A stretch of 64,000 bases of DNA, from assembly GCA_019510435.1 (NCBI GenBank), contig JAEKKJ010000008.1, positions 62,001 through 126,000 of the forward strand, read 5' to 3'. The stretch is from Caulobacterales bacterium (GTDB lineage Bacteria; Pseudomonadota; Alphaproteobacteria; Caulobacterales; Caulobacteraceae). Positions within the stretch are counted from its first letter, which is position 1, and every line of letters starts with the position of its first letter. Positions 7,188 through 16,300 of the stretch are shown piece after piece. The position numbers were made by a program, and so were the translations under genes. The notes under the pieces are model-generated. The model ran no database searches, was not told the DNA's origin, and saw only the letters and a list, made by a program, of their open reading frames with translations.

Positions 7188-8777
7188 GTGGGACTCGCGA
7201 CGATCGACGTCGTGATCGTGGTCGCCTATGCGGTCTCGATCTTCGGCCTGGCCCAATGGGTCTCGCGTGAGCGGCCCGGCGCCGGCGCCAAGACCACGAC
7301 GGACTACTTCCTGGCCTCCAGGAACCTGCCGTGGTGGGCGATCGGCGCCTCGCTTATCGCCGCCAACATCTCGGCCGAACAGATCGTCGGCATGTCGGGC
7401 TCGGGCTATGCGATCGGCCTGGCCATCGCCTCCTACGAGTGGATGGCGGCCGCGACGCTGCTGATCGTCGGCAAGTTCTTCCTGCCGATCTTCCTGAAGA
7501 ACGAGATCTATACGATGCCGCAGTTCCTGGAGCGGCGGTTCGGCCCCAGGATCCGCACCCTGATGGCGGTGTTCTGGCTGGCCCTCTACGTCTTCGTGAA
7601 CCTGACCTCGATCATCTGGCTGGGCTCCATCGCGGTGACCAAGGTGGCGGGCGTGGACCAGGACGTGGCGCTGGTGGCGCTGGGGCTGTTCGCCCTGCTC
7701 TACCAGCTGCGCGGCGGGCTGAAGGCGGTGGCGCTGACCGACATCGTGCAGGTGACCCTGCTGGTGCTAGGCGGCCTGGTCGTCGCCGGGCTCACCCTGG
7801 CGCAGATCGGCGGCGGCGATGTGGTCGCCGGCTTCGGCAAGCTGCTCAAGGCCGCGCCGGACCATTTCCACATGATCCTGTCGCCCAGCAATCCGCACTA
7901 CATGGACCTGCCCGGCCTCTCGGTGCTGCTGGGCGGCATGTGGATCGCCAACCTCAGCTACTGGGGCTTCAACCAGTACATCATCCAGCGCGCCCTGGCG
8001 GCCAAGGACCTGGACGAGGCCCAGCGGGGCGTGCTGCTGGCGGCGTTCCTGAAGCTGCTGATGCCGATCGTCATCGTGCTGCCGGGCATCGCGGCCGTCG
8101 TGCTGGCGCCGAACCTGGCCCGGCCCGACGAGGCCTATCCGACGATGATGCGCCTGCTGCCGCCCGGCCTGCTGGGCCTGGTCTTCGCCGCCCTGATCGC
8201 CGCGATCGTGGCGTCCACCGCCTCCAAGATCAATTCGATCGCCACCATCTTCACGCTCGACGTCTACGCCAAGCTTCGCCACACGCCGACGGCCGTCGAG
8301 GACGGCCAGGGCAAGATGGAGCGCCACCTGGTGCTGGTGGGCCGGCTGGCGGCCTGCGTCGCCATCGCCACGGCGATCCTGGTGGCCCGGCCCCTGCTCG
8401 GCAAGTCGGAGCAGGCGTTCCAGTTCATCCAGGAATTCACCGGCTTCTTCACCCCCGGCATCACGGTGATCTTCCTGCTGGGCCTGTTCTGGAAGCGGGC
8501 CAACGAGGCCGGCGCCATCGTGGCCGCGGTGGCCTCGGTGCTGCTGTCCTGGGTCTTCAAGATCACCCTGGCCGCCATGCCGTTCCTCGACCGGATGGGC
8601 GTGGTCTTCGTGGCGTCCCTGGCGCTGGCGGTCGCGGTGTCGCTGGCGACGCCGACCAGGGCGGACGCCGACACCATCGAGACGGCCGACGTCCGCTACG
8701 CCACCAGCGCACGCTTCAACATCGGCGCCCTGGCGGTGGTCCTGGTGCTGATCGGCCTCTACGCCGCCTTCTGGTGA
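7188..8777 (+). CDS. Sodium:solute symporter (SSS/SGLT family)
   Basis: 529 residues with 13-14 hydrophobic segments. It has the SSS hallmarks: TTDYFLASRNLPWWAIGASL near the N-terminus, ANISAEQIVGMSGSGYAIGL (sodium/substrate site in the first broken helix), and NYWGFNQ-like SYWGFNQYIIQRALAAKDLD. It is most like the SGLT-type sugar importers of Caulobacterales and Bacteroidetes. It should import a sugar or related solute with Na+ across the inner membrane. GTG at 7188 was chosen because GGGAGG lies about ten bases upstream and the first helix follows directly; the frame is open back to 6942, but that part overlaps the PhyH promoter side. It converges on the S10 peptidase with a gap of only seven bases. 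Confidence 0.9.
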   Translation: MGLATIDVVIVVAYAVSIFGLAQWVSRERPGAGAKTTTDYFLASRNLPWWAIGASLIAANISAEQIVGMSGSGYAIGLAIASYEWMAAATLLIVGKFFLPIFLKNEIYTMPQFLERRFGPRIRTLMAVFWLALYVFVNLTSIIWLGSIAVTKVAGVDQDVALVALGLFALLYQLRGGLKAVALTDIVQVTLLVLGGLVVAGLTLAQIGGGDVVAGFGKLLKAAPDHFHMILSPSNPHYMDLPGLSVLLGGMWIANLSYWGFNQYIIQRALAAKDLDEAQRGVLLAAFLKLLMPIVIVLPGIAAVVLAPNLARPDEAYPTMMRLLPPGLLGLVFAALIAAIVASTASKINSIATIFTLDVYAKLRHTPTAVEDGQGKMERHLVLVGRLAACVAIATAILVARPLLGKSEQAFQFIQEFTGFFTPGITVIFLLGLFWKRANEAGAIVAAVASVLLSWVFKITLAAMPFLDRMGVVFVASLALAVAVSLATPTRADADTIETADVRYATSARFNIGALAVVLVLIGLYAAFW

Positions 8778-8784
8778 CCGCCGG

Positions 8785-10455
8785 TCAGGGCGCCCGCGTC
8801 GCGGCTGGCCGGGCGTTGCGGGCGATGAACCCGGCGACGTCGTCGTGCAGGGCCCGGGCCGAGGCGTCCTGGGCGTACACCATGTGGCCGGACGGGTAGT
8901 AGTGGTACTCGATATTGCCCTGCAGGCTCTCGGGGATGGGCAGGTGGTGCATCTCGTACCAGCCCTGGAAGTAGGGGGTGGCGAGGTCGTAGTAGCCGCC
9001 CATCAGCGAGACCTTGAGATTGGGGTTGTACTTCATCGCGGTGGCCAGGTCGGGCATGACGTTGAGCGCCGCGCGCGGTGAGATCCGCGCCCCGGGCGGC
9101 ACGTGGTTGTTGTCCCAGCTGCGGAACAGCGGGATCGACGGCTTGAAGGTCTTGCCGGCGCCATAGCCCAGGGTCTTGCGGGCATATTCGTTGAAGGCGG
9201 TGACGTAGGCGGATGAGAGCGCGGCCGCCTGCGGGTCGTAGTCCGCGTCCTTGCTGAGCGGATCCATGTCGGGGCCGAAGAAGCGGGTGTCGATGCGCCC
9301 GGTGGTCAGGCCGCGCGCCGACTGCAGGGTCTTTTCGAACATGCCCCCCGTGATGCGCAGATCGGCCTTGAGCACATAGTCCACGGGCAGGCCCGTATAG
9401 GCCGCGTACTGTTCGGCCACCTGGCGTCGCTTGCCCGGGTCGAGCTCCGAGCCGGCGGTGAGGGCGAGGGCATAGTCGGTCATCGCCCAGTGCTCCACCT
9501 GCTTCAGGAAGGTGGTGACGTCGGCGGGTGCGTTGGGGACAAGCCTGTAGTGCCAGGCCGTGGCCGCATAGGTGGGCAGGGCGGTGATGTAGGCGGTGTC
9601 GCTGCCCGGGTTGTTGTCGATGCCGTCCACCGAGAGCGCGAAGTTCAGGATCTGCGACAGCAGCATCACGCCATTGAAGTCCACGGAATCGCCGGTGGTC
9701 AGGTTGTTGACCAGCACCGCCGAGCGCGGCGTTCCGTAGCTTTCGCCGAACAGGAACTTGGGCGAGTTCCAGCGGCCGTGCTGGCTGAGGAACGCCAGGA
9801 TGAACTGCTCGAAGGCGTAGGCGTCCTGGTCGACGCCCCAGAAGGCCTTCTCCTTGTCCTTCCCGGCGATGCGCGAGAAGCCGACGCCGGGCGCGTCGAT
9901 GAACACCATGTCGGTGGCGTCGAGGATCGAGTTGTCGTTGTTGACGATGCCGTAGGGCGCGGCCGGGGTGTGGCCGCCGTTGTCGGCCGTGACCACCTTC
10001 TTCGGCCCGAAGGCGCCCATGTGCAGCCACATGGTCGAGGAGCCGGGGCCGCCGTTGTAGATGAAGGTGATGGGCCGCTCGGCGCTGGGCGCGCCCTTCT
10101 TGAAGTAGGCGACGTAGAACATCGAGGCCTCGGCCTCCGGGTTGTTCCCGGCGCCCAGGTCCTTGCCGTCGGGCGCCTTCTCGCGCCGCGCCGCGTCGTC
10201 CCAGCCCTTCGGGTGTACGACAATGGTCCCGGCCACGGCGTGGTAGGGCACCTGCTGGCCGCGGATCGAGGCGACGCCGTCGGAGTCGGCGCGCTCAGGC
10301 GCGAACAGGACGCCCGTATTGGGCTCGGCGGTGGTGGCGGCGGGCGGCTTCTTGTCCTGGTTCGCCTGGATCCTGGCGGGCGGCGTCTCCTGGGCGAAGG
10401 CGAGGCCGGCGACGAGCGAGAACGCAACACTGGCGAACAGCAAATTTCGAAGCAA
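8785..10455 (-). CDS. S10 family serine carboxypeptidase-like protein
   Basis: 556 residues with a clear signal peptide (LLFASVAFSLVAGLAFAQ), so it is exported to the periplasm. Family S10 motifs: TFIYNGGPGSSTMWLHMGAF (oxyanion hole), nucleophile Ser239 in LFGESYGT, Asp in the GGYYDLATPY loop and His in YPSGHMVY. S10 enzymes remove C-terminal residues from peptides; bacterial members of this length are common in Caulobacterales and Xanthomonadales but few are characterised. The start is a TTG preceded at eight bases by GGGGGAG. A good promoter lies just upstream at 10487-10515. Confidence 0.9.
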   Translation of the reverse strand: MLRNLLFASVAFSLVAGLAFAQETPPARIQANQDKKPPAATTAEPNTGVLFAPERADSDGVASIRGQQVPYHAVAGTIVVHPKGWDDAARREKAPDGKDLGAGNNPEAEASMFYVAYFKKGAPSAERPITFIYNGGPGSSTMWLHMGAFGPKKVVTADNGGHTPAAPYGIVNNDNSILDATDMVFIDAPGVGFSRIAGKDKEKAFWGVDQDAYAFEQFILAFLSQHGRWNSPKFLFGESYGTPRSAVLVNNLTTGDSVDFNGVMLLSQILNFALSVDGIDNNPGSDTAYITALPTYAATAWHYRLVPNAPADVTTFLKQVEHWAMTDYALALTAGSELDPGKRRQVAEQYAAYTGLPVDYVLKADLRITGGMFEKTLQSARGLTTGRIDTRFFGPDMDPLSKDADYDPQAAALSSAYVTAFNEYARKTLGYGAGKTFKPSIPLFRSWDNNHVPPGARISPRAALNVMPDLATAMKYNPNLKVSLMGGYYDLATPYFQGWYEMHHLPIPESLQGNIEYHYYPSGHMVYAQDASARALHDDVAGFIARNARPAATRAP

Positions 10456-10486
10456 GATCGTGTCTCCCCCGCGGACCAGGCCGGCG

Positions 10487-10515
10487 ATCTATGCCCGGAT
10501 TCCGGGGTTTGACAA
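10487..10515 (-). promoter_or_regulatory. Sigma-70-type promoter for the S10 peptidase
   Basis: On the minus strand TTGTCA (10515-10510) and ATAGAT (10492-10487) are separated by exactly 17 bp. Transcription would begin near 10479, 24 bp before the TTG start. The spacer contains a small CCCGGAATCCGGG palindrome. Confidence 0.5.
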
Positions 10516-10572
10516 CGACCGGCAGCCGAGGCGGCCAGGTTCGTCACGACGGTATGGCGAACGACGCGCCCG

Positions 10573-12879
10573 CTACGTCTTCGCGGGGTCGGCGCGGCGC
10601 AGCCGAACGGGCGCGGACTTGTAGGCCGGCGTGCCGCTGCGCCGGTCGTGGTCGTCCAGGGACACCAGGACGTTGGCCTCGGGATAGTAGGCGGCCAGGC
10701 AGCCGCGGGGCAGGTCGCGGGCCACGGCGGTGAACCCGCGCACCACCCGCGTCCCCTCCGCATCGAACGCCGCCGCCAGGTCCACCCGATCACCGTCGGC
10801 GAGGCCCCGCGCCGCCAGGTCGTCGGGGTGCGCGAACACCACGTCGCGCCGGCCGAACACCCCGCGGTAGCGGTCGTTCGCGCCGTAGATGGTGGTGTTG
10901 TACTGGTCGTGGCTGCGCAGGGTGGTGAGCACCAGAACGTCCGGATCGCCGCGCCGCGGGTCGCTCCCCTCGTCGGCGCGGTGGACGAGAAAGTTGGCCT
11001 TGCCGCTAGCGGTCTTCCAGATCCGCTCGGACGGCGCGACCGGCAGGCGGAAGCCGCCGGGGACGCGGATCTTCTCGTTGTAGCCGGCGAACAGGTCCGG
11101 CAGCGCCTGGGCGATCAGGTCGCGGATACCGTCGTAGTCGGCGGTGAGGCCCTCCCAGTCCACCGGGTCCTGCGGCCCGAACGTGGCGCGCGCGAGGCCC
11201 GCGACGATGGCCACCTCGGACTTGAGGTCGGGCGAGGCGGGCGGGTTCAGGCCACGCGAGGCGTGCACCATGGACATGGAGTCCTCGACGGTCACCGCCT
11301 GGCGCCCGCTGGCCTGGGCGTCGATCTCGGTGCGTCCGAGGCAGGGCAGGAGGAAGCCCTCGCGGCCGGGCAGGAGGTGGGTGCGGTTGAGCTTGGTGGC
11401 CACATGGACCGTCAGCTCCAGCCGCCGCATCGCCGCGAACGTGCGGGTGGGGTCGGGGGCGGCCACGGCGAAGTTGCCGCCCAGGCCCACGAACGCCCGG
11501 GCCTCGCCCCGCTCCATGGCGGCGATGGCCTCCACCACCGTGTGGCCGTGGGCGCGGGGCGCGGTGAAGCCGAACACCCGGTCCAGCGACGCCAGGAAGG
11601 CCTCGGACGGTTTCTCCCAGATCCCCACCGTGCGGTCGCCCTGGACGTTGGAGTGGCCCCGCAGCGGACAGACCCCTGCGCCTGGCCGTCCGATATTGCC
11701 GCGCAGGAGCAGGAGGTTCACCAGCTGCTGCACCGTGGACGAGGCGTTGCGGTGCTGGGTCAGGCCCATGCCGTAGCAGAGGATCGTGGCCTTGGAGGCT
11801 GCATAGATCCGCGCCGCCTCCTCGATCTGGGCGCGGGGCAAGCCGGCGCCCGCCTCGATCTGCGGCCAGTCGAGCGCATCGAGGTGCGCGGCCAGAGCGT
11901 CGAAGCCCGTGGTGTGCTCGGCGATGAAGGCGTGGTCGAGGATGGGGCCGTCTCCCCCTTGGGCCCCCTCGCGGTCCCAGGCGATCAGCGCCTTCATCAT
12001 GCCCTGCACCAGGGCCGCGTCGCCGCCGACCGTCAGCTGGTAGTAGCGCGAGGCGATCGGCGTCGCGCCGAGGGTCAGCATCTCCACCGGATCCTGCGGC
12101 GAGGCGAACCGCTCGAGCGCCCGCTCCTTCAGCGGATTGAACACCAGGATCGGCGCGCCGCGGCGGGCGACCTCGCGCAGGGTGGCCATCATCCGCGGAT
12201 GGTTGGTGCCGGGGTTGTGGCCGAAGCTCAGGATCAGGTCGGCGTGGTCGAAGTCCTCCAGCGTCACCGAGCCCTTGCCCAGGCCGATGGAGTCCGGGAG
12301 CCCCACGCTGGTGGGTTCGTGGCACATGTTCGAGCAGTCGGGGAAGTTGTTGGTGCCGAACTTGCGGCCCAGCAGCTGGTAGAGGAACGCCGCCTCGTTC
12401 GAGGCCCGGCCCGAGGCGTAGAACTCCGCCTGGTTCGGATCGTCCAGACCGCGCAGCACCGTCCCGATCCGCTCGAACGCGGCCTCCCAGCTCACCGGGC
12501 GATAGCGGTCGCTGGCGGGATCGTAGGCCATCGGCTGGGTGAGGCGCCCGGCGTCTTCCAGGGCGTGGTCGCTCCAGGTCCAGAGCTCGCTGAGCGGCGT
12601 CGCGGCGAACAGCTCCGGCGTCGCCCGCTTGGTGGTCGCCTCCCAGGCCACCGCCTTGGCCCCGTTCTCGCAGAACTCGAAGGACGAGGTGTGCTTCGGG
12701 TCCGGCCAGGCGCAGCCGGGGCAGTCGAAGCCCTCCGGCTGGTTGGCGCGCAGCAGGGTGGCGCCGCCCTCCACCACGGTCTTCTGGTCGGCGAGCGCCT
12801 CGCCCACGGCCTTCAGGGCGCCCCAGCCGCCGGCCGGGCCGGAATAGGCGCGCACGCCGGGGATCTTCGACTTGCTCAT
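10573..12879 (-). CDS. FdhF/YdeP-type molybdopterin oxidoreductase
   Basis: 768 residues of the molybdopterin oxidoreductase family, subgroup YdeP/FdhF alpha-like. An N-terminal FDCPGCAWPDP motif with a later Cys in FEFCENGAKAV occupies the place of the Fe-S cluster ligands. Molybdopterin-guanine-dinucleotide binding segments follow: FGHNPGTNHPRMM, NIGRPGAGVCPLRGHSNVQG and the C-terminal LTTLRSHDQYNTTIYGANDR. The Mo-ligand region reads SNMCHEPTS. There is no Tat signal, so it is cytoplasmic. Family members are linked to acid resistance or formate oxidation, but the true substrate is unclear. FdhD follows the same strand directly upstream (8 bp), forming an fdhD-oxidoreductase operon; no NAD- or quinone-linked partner subunit is nearby. 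Confidence 0.9.
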   Translation of the reverse strand: MSKSKIPGVRAYSGPAGGWGALKAVGEALADQKTVVEGGATLLRANQPEGFDCPGCAWPDPKHTSSFEFCENGAKAVAWEATTKRATPELFAATPLSELWTWSDHALEDAGRLTQPMAYDPASDRYRPVSWEAAFERIGTVLRGLDDPNQAEFYASGRASNEAAFLYQLLGRKFGTNNFPDCSNMCHEPTSVGLPDSIGLGKGSVTLEDFDHADLILSFGHNPGTNHPRMMATLREVARRGAPILVFNPLKERALERFASPQDPVEMLTLGATPIASRYYQLTVGGDAALVQGMMKALIAWDREGAQGGDGPILDHAFIAEHTTGFDALAAHLDALDWPQIEAGAGLPRAQIEEAARIYAASKATILCYGMGLTQHRNASSTVQQLVNLLLLRGNIGRPGAGVCPLRGHSNVQGDRTVGIWEKPSEAFLASLDRVFGFTAPRAHGHTVVEAIAAMERGEARAFVGLGGNFAVAAPDPTRTFAAMRRLELTVHVATKLNRTHLLPGREGFLLPCLGRTEIDAQASGRQAVTVEDSMSMVHASRGLNPPASPDLKSEVAIVAGLARATFGPQDPVDWEGLTADYDGIRDLIAQALPDLFAGYNEKIRVPGGFRLPVAPSERIWKTASGKANFLVHRADEGSDPRRGDPDVLVLTTLRSHDQYNTTIYGANDRYRGVFGRRDVVFAHPDDLAARGLADGDRVDLAAAFDAEGTRVVRGFTAVARDLPRGCLAAYYPEANVLVSLDDHDRRSGTPAYKSAPVRLRRADPAKT

Positions 12880-12887
12880 GACCGGCC

Positions 12888-13706
12888 TCAGGCGGGTTGC
12901 CGGACGCCGTCCAGGCGCTCGGCGTGGCTGAAGACCGTGTGGCCGTCGGCGCGGGCCAAGGCCACCAGGGTCACCCCCGCCGCCTCCGCCCGCCGGATGG
13001 CCAGGTCCGTCGGCGCCGAGACCGCCACGATCATCGGGCAGCCGAGCCGCGCGGTCTTCTCCACCATCTCGAAGGAGCAGCGGCTGGTGACCACCACGAA
13101 GCCCGCTGCGGGGTCGAGGCCCTGGCGCACCAGGGCGCCGGCCAGCTTGTCCAGGGCGTTGTGGCGGCCGACATCCTCGCGCGCCAACAAGACGGCCCCG
13201 TCGGCGTCGGCGAAGGCCGCCGCGTGGGTGGCCCGGGTGCGCCGGCCCAGGGGCTGGGCGTCTTCCAGGGCCAGGACCGCGCGCTGGATCGCGGCATGGG
13301 TGAAGCGCTGGGGCGAGGTCACCGGCGGCAGCGGCCGCACCGCGTCGGCCAGCCGCTGCACGCCGCAGAGGCCGCAGCTGGAGCGCCCCTCCAGCGTCCG
13401 CGGCCGCGCCGTCCGCCGCCGGCCCGAGGGGGCGAGGCGCAGGTTGGCCAGATGGCCGTCGGCGGTGGTCTCCAGGGTCACCTCGGCGATGTCGCCGGCC
13501 TCGGCGATGCCCTCGGTGAGCGTGAAGCCCACAGCGAGGTCGGCGAGGTCGGCGGGCGTCGCCATCAGCACCGTGTGCGGCCGGCCGTCGAACGACAGGC
13601 CGATGGCGGCCTCGGTCGGCGTCTCGCGCCGGATGAGGTCGATGTCTCCCGCCCGCCACTGGACCGCGCCGCGGCAGCGGCTCTGGGGTTCGTCGACAAG
13701 GGCCAT
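12888..13706 (-). CDS. fdhD: FdhD, sulfur carrier for molybdoenzyme activation
   Basis: 272 residues. FdhD takes sulfur from the desulfurase IscS and passes it to the molybdenum cofactor, which is required for formate-dehydrogenase activity. The sulfur-carrying motif SCGLCG is present (Cys111 and Cys114), and the family signature LLAREDVGRHNALDKLAGAL follows, then SRCSFEMVEKTARLGCP. The chosen ATG gives MALVDEPQSRCRG; the frame stays open upstream, but no better ribosome site is seen. It is first gene of the two-gene operon whose second gene is its presumed client, the FdhF-like enzyme. Confidence 0.93.
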   Translation of the reverse strand: MALVDEPQSRCRGAVQWRAGDIDLIRRETPTEAAIGLSFDGRPHTVLMATPADLADLAVGFTLTEGIAEAGDIAEVTLETTADGHLANLRLAPSGRRRTARPRTLEGRSSCGLCGVQRLADAVRPLPPVTSPQRFTHAAIQRAVLALEDAQPLGRRTRATHAAAFADADGAVLLAREDVGRHNALDKLAGALVRQGLDPAAGFVVVTSRCSFEMVEKTARLGCPMIVAVSAPTDLAIRRAEAAGVTLVALARADGHTVFSHAERLDGVRQPA

Positions 13707-13815
13707 GGTCCGATCCACTTCAAGCTCCCCAGCCGACGCGCACGCCAGCGAGACTAGCGCTGTTGCCGCGCCCGCGCAGCCCGCGCGCGGAAAATCCCCT
13801 CTCGCGCTTGATCGA

Positions 13816-13846
13816 TTGACAACCTCGGCCGTTGCGCCGCCATTCT
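13816..13846 (+). promoter_or_regulatory. Possible promoter of the CHAT-TPS operon
   Basis: TTGACA at 13816-13821 is a full -35 match. After 17 bp the sequence GCCATTCT resembles, but only partly, the Caulobacter housekeeping -10 (GCTANAWC). The CHAT gene start at 13871 would lie about 20 bases beyond the start of transcription. Confidence 0.35.
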
Positions 13847-13870
13847 CCGGGTCAGAGACCGGGGGTATGT

Positions 13871-16300
13871 ATGGGGCGGTCCGGAGCTGATCGGGCCTGG
13901 GGGGGAGCGACCGCGCGGACGAGCTTCGCGTGGGCCGTCCTGGCGGCCCTGGCGCTGGCGGCTTCGCCGCAGGCCGCCCGCGCGGCGCTTTCGGATCGCC
14001 TGTGCCTGGCCTCCGGCGCCGGGCGGCTCGAGGCCTACCCCACAGCGGGCGACCTGCAGCGCGCGGCGGCGGACACCGAGCGGGGCCTGGCGCGGCGCGG
14101 GGGCGGCGAGCCGGTGGCGGACACCTTGGCGCCCCTGGACCTGACGGCCTCGCAGGCTGAGCGGCCCTCGCCCGGGGCCATCGCGGAATACTGCCTGGCC
14201 GCCGGCGAGCTGATGCGGGTGAGCCCCCAGGGGAGCCAGTTGCAGGCGCAGTCCTACCTGCTGGGCGCCTTCCAGACGGCAAGCGCCGCCGGCCTCGCCG
14301 AGCCGGCCTCCATGGCGGCCTATCGCCTGGGCCTGTTGTCGCTCTCCGGGTCCGGCGGCGGCGGCACGCGCGGCGCCAAGGGCCCGCGGGTCGTGCGGGG
14401 CGCCACGGCCGTGCGCGACGCCGCCGTGCTGGGCGACCGCCCGTGCGACGTGCTGCGCAGCGCGGGGGTCATGACCAGCGCGGGCCTGCGCCTGTCCATG
14501 GCCTCGCTGGCCTGCTCCGCCGACCAGGCCCGCCGCGCCGGCGACGACCGCACCGCCGCCCTGGCCGAGCTGCGGCTGGCGCACCTGCGGCTGGGCGTGG
14601 CGGAGGCCAACAGCGAGGTGGCGCCGACCTATCGCGCCCAGGCGGGGCAGGCCGCGGCGGAGGGCCTGGCCGATGCGGGGCGCATCGCCGATCCGGCCCT
14701 GCGCGCCGAACTGCTGGGCCGGCTGGCGATGGCGTCCCTGGACGCCGAGGCGCGGCCCGATCCGCAGCTGGCCGCGGTCGCGACGACTATCCGCGCCGCC
14801 GGCGGGCCTGCGGCCCTGGCCCTTGCCGACGCGCTCGAGGCGCGTCTCGCCTTCGCGGTGGGCGAGGCCACCGGCGCGCGACGGCTGATGGAACAGGCCC
14901 TGCTGCACGAGAGCCAGCGCGACCTGCCGGCGCGGCTGCCGCAGTGGCGGCTGATGCTGGCCGGGATGGATCCCGCCAACCGCGAGGCGCACGTGCTGGC
15001 GGCCTACGACGCCCTGGAGGCGATCCGCCCGCTGTTGCCGAGGTTCGATCCGCTGACCGAGGAGTCGGCCTTCTCGCTCTATATGCGCCAGGTGTTCCAG
15101 AGCGCGGTGGACGTGCAGCTGGCCGGCGCGGAGGGGTCGGCGGCGCCGATCCGGGTGCGCAGCGCCCAGCAGATCGTGGAGGCCTATCGCCAGGCCGAGC
15201 TGCAGAGCGTGTTCGGCAGCGAGTGCCTGCCGGCGCGCGACGCCCTGAAGCCGGAGACCCTGGCGGCGGGAGAGGTGCTGCTCTACCCGGTCCTGCTGCC
15301 GGATCGCCTGGAGCTGCTCTATGTCGCCGGTGGCGCGGGCGCTGAGGCCACGTTCCACCGCCTCCCGCCAAACCGCAGTGTCGACCGCCAGGCCGTCTCG
15401 CGGCTGGTCGAGACCATGGTCGTCTCGCTGAGCGAGGACGTGGAGGGCGACGAGCGCTGGCGCGCCGCCTCGCGCCAGCTCTACGACCTCTTGATCAAGC
15501 CCATCGAGGGCGAGCTGAAGCCCGGCGCGGAGCTGGCGATCGTGCCCGACGGGCCGCTGCGGGCGGTGCCGTTCTCGGCCCTGCTGGACGCCGACAACCG
15601 GTTCCTGGTGCAGAAGACCCGGGTCTCGGTGGCGCCGTCACTGGCCTATTCCCAGCCCGGGGGCGAGACCGAGCATCGCGGCCAGCAGCTGGTCGCCGCC
15701 TCCCTGGAGATGGAGGTGCGCCTGCCGGCCGGCGAGTTCGAGAAGCTGACCGGCACCGGCGACGAGGCCAAGGTGGCCGCCGTGGTCGACGGCAAGCGCA
15801 TCGAGCGCGCCTGGGTGATCGAGAACTTCAAGAAGGCGGACCTCGTCCAGGCCCTGACCCGCGAGCAGGTGGACGTCCTGCACCTGGCCACCCACGCCTC
15901 GTTCAACGGGCGCTCGGACCGGGCCTTCATCGTCGCCAACGGCGAGCTGATCCTGCTGTCGGAGCTACGCCAGATCCTCAGCGCCAACCGCACGCGCGGC
16001 GAGGAGCTGGACCTCCTGGTGCTGAGCGCCTGCGAGACTGCGGTCGGCGACGACGAGGCCAGCATGGGCCTGGCCGGCGCGGCCGTGCAGGCCGGCGCCA
16101 AGAGCGCCATCGCCTCGCTGTGGCCGGTGAACGACGTGGGCACCGCCGAGCTGATGAAGGACTTCTACCAGCTCTACCGCGACGGCCGCTCCAAGTCGGC
16201 GGCGCTGCGGGAAGCCCAGCTGATGCTGATCGGCAAGGGCGGCGCCTACGCCGACCCCAACGTCTGGGCGGCGTTCACGCTCTTGGGAGCCTGGCGGTGA
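13871..16300 (+). CDS. Exported CHAT-domain (caspase-like) protein of a two-partner secretion operon
   Basis: 809 residues. An N-terminal signal peptide (FAWAVLAALALAASPQAARA) is followed by about 400 residues of alanine-rich helical, TPR-like sequence, and a C-terminal CHAT domain from about residue 490. The caspase-type dyad is intact: His675 in VLHLATHASF and Cys721 in LLVLSACETAVG, then the conserved tail AGAKSAIASLWPVND. CHAT proteases are the caspase-like peptidase family; this arrangement points to a periplasmic or surface protease. Its TGA overlaps the GTG of the TpsA gene by four bases, and TpsA in turn overlaps TpsB, so all three are translationally coupled. I infer a role in processing or regulating the exoprotein. 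ATG 13871 was preferred to 13832 because the signal peptide then has a normal n-region. Confidence 0.88.
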   Translation: MGRSGADRAWGGATARTSFAWAVLAALALAASPQAARAALSDRLCLASGAGRLEAYPTAGDLQRAAADTERGLARRGGGEPVADTLAPLDLTASQAERPSPGAIAEYCLAAGELMRVSPQGSQLQAQSYLLGAFQTASAAGLAEPASMAAYRLGLLSLSGSGGGGTRGAKGPRVVRGATAVRDAAVLGDRPCDVLRSAGVMTSAGLRLSMASLACSADQARRAGDDRTAALAELRLAHLRLGVAEANSEVAPTYRAQAGQAAAEGLADAGRIADPALRAELLGRLAMASLDAEARPDPQLAAVATTIRAAGGPAALALADALEARLAFAVGEATGARRLMEQALLHESQRDLPARLPQWRLMLAGMDPANREAHVLAAYDALEAIRPLLPRFDPLTEESAFSLYMRQVFQSAVDVQLAGAEGSAAPIRVRSAQQIVEAYRQAELQSVFGSECLPARDALKPETLAAGEVLLYPVLLPDRLELLYVAGGAGAEATFHRLPPNRSVDRQAVSRLVETMVVSLSEDVEGDERWRAASRQLYDLLIKPIEGELKPGAELAIVPDGPLRAVPFSALLDADNRFLVQKTRVSVAPSLAYSQPGGETEHRGQQLVAASLEMEVRLPAGEFEKLTGTGDEAKVAAVVDGKRIERAWVIENFKKADLVQALTREQVDVLHLATHASFNGRSDRAFIVANGELILLSELRQILSANRTRGEELDLLVLSACETAVGDDEASMGLAGAAVQAGAKSAIASLWPVNDVGTAELMKDFYQLYRDGRSKSAALREAQLMLIGKGGAYADPNVWAAFTLLGAWR

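Noticed and set aside
10648..13890. A 1,080-codon plus-strand frame opposite fdhD and the FdhF-like gene
   Set aside because: It is a high-GC antisense shadow. The minus strand has intact molybdopterin and FdhD motifs.
13871..16300. A TPR-CHAT protein of a type III-E CRISPR (craspase) system
   Set aside because: It has a secretion signal, no gRAMP/Cas7-11 gene or array lies nearby, and it is coupled to secretion genes.
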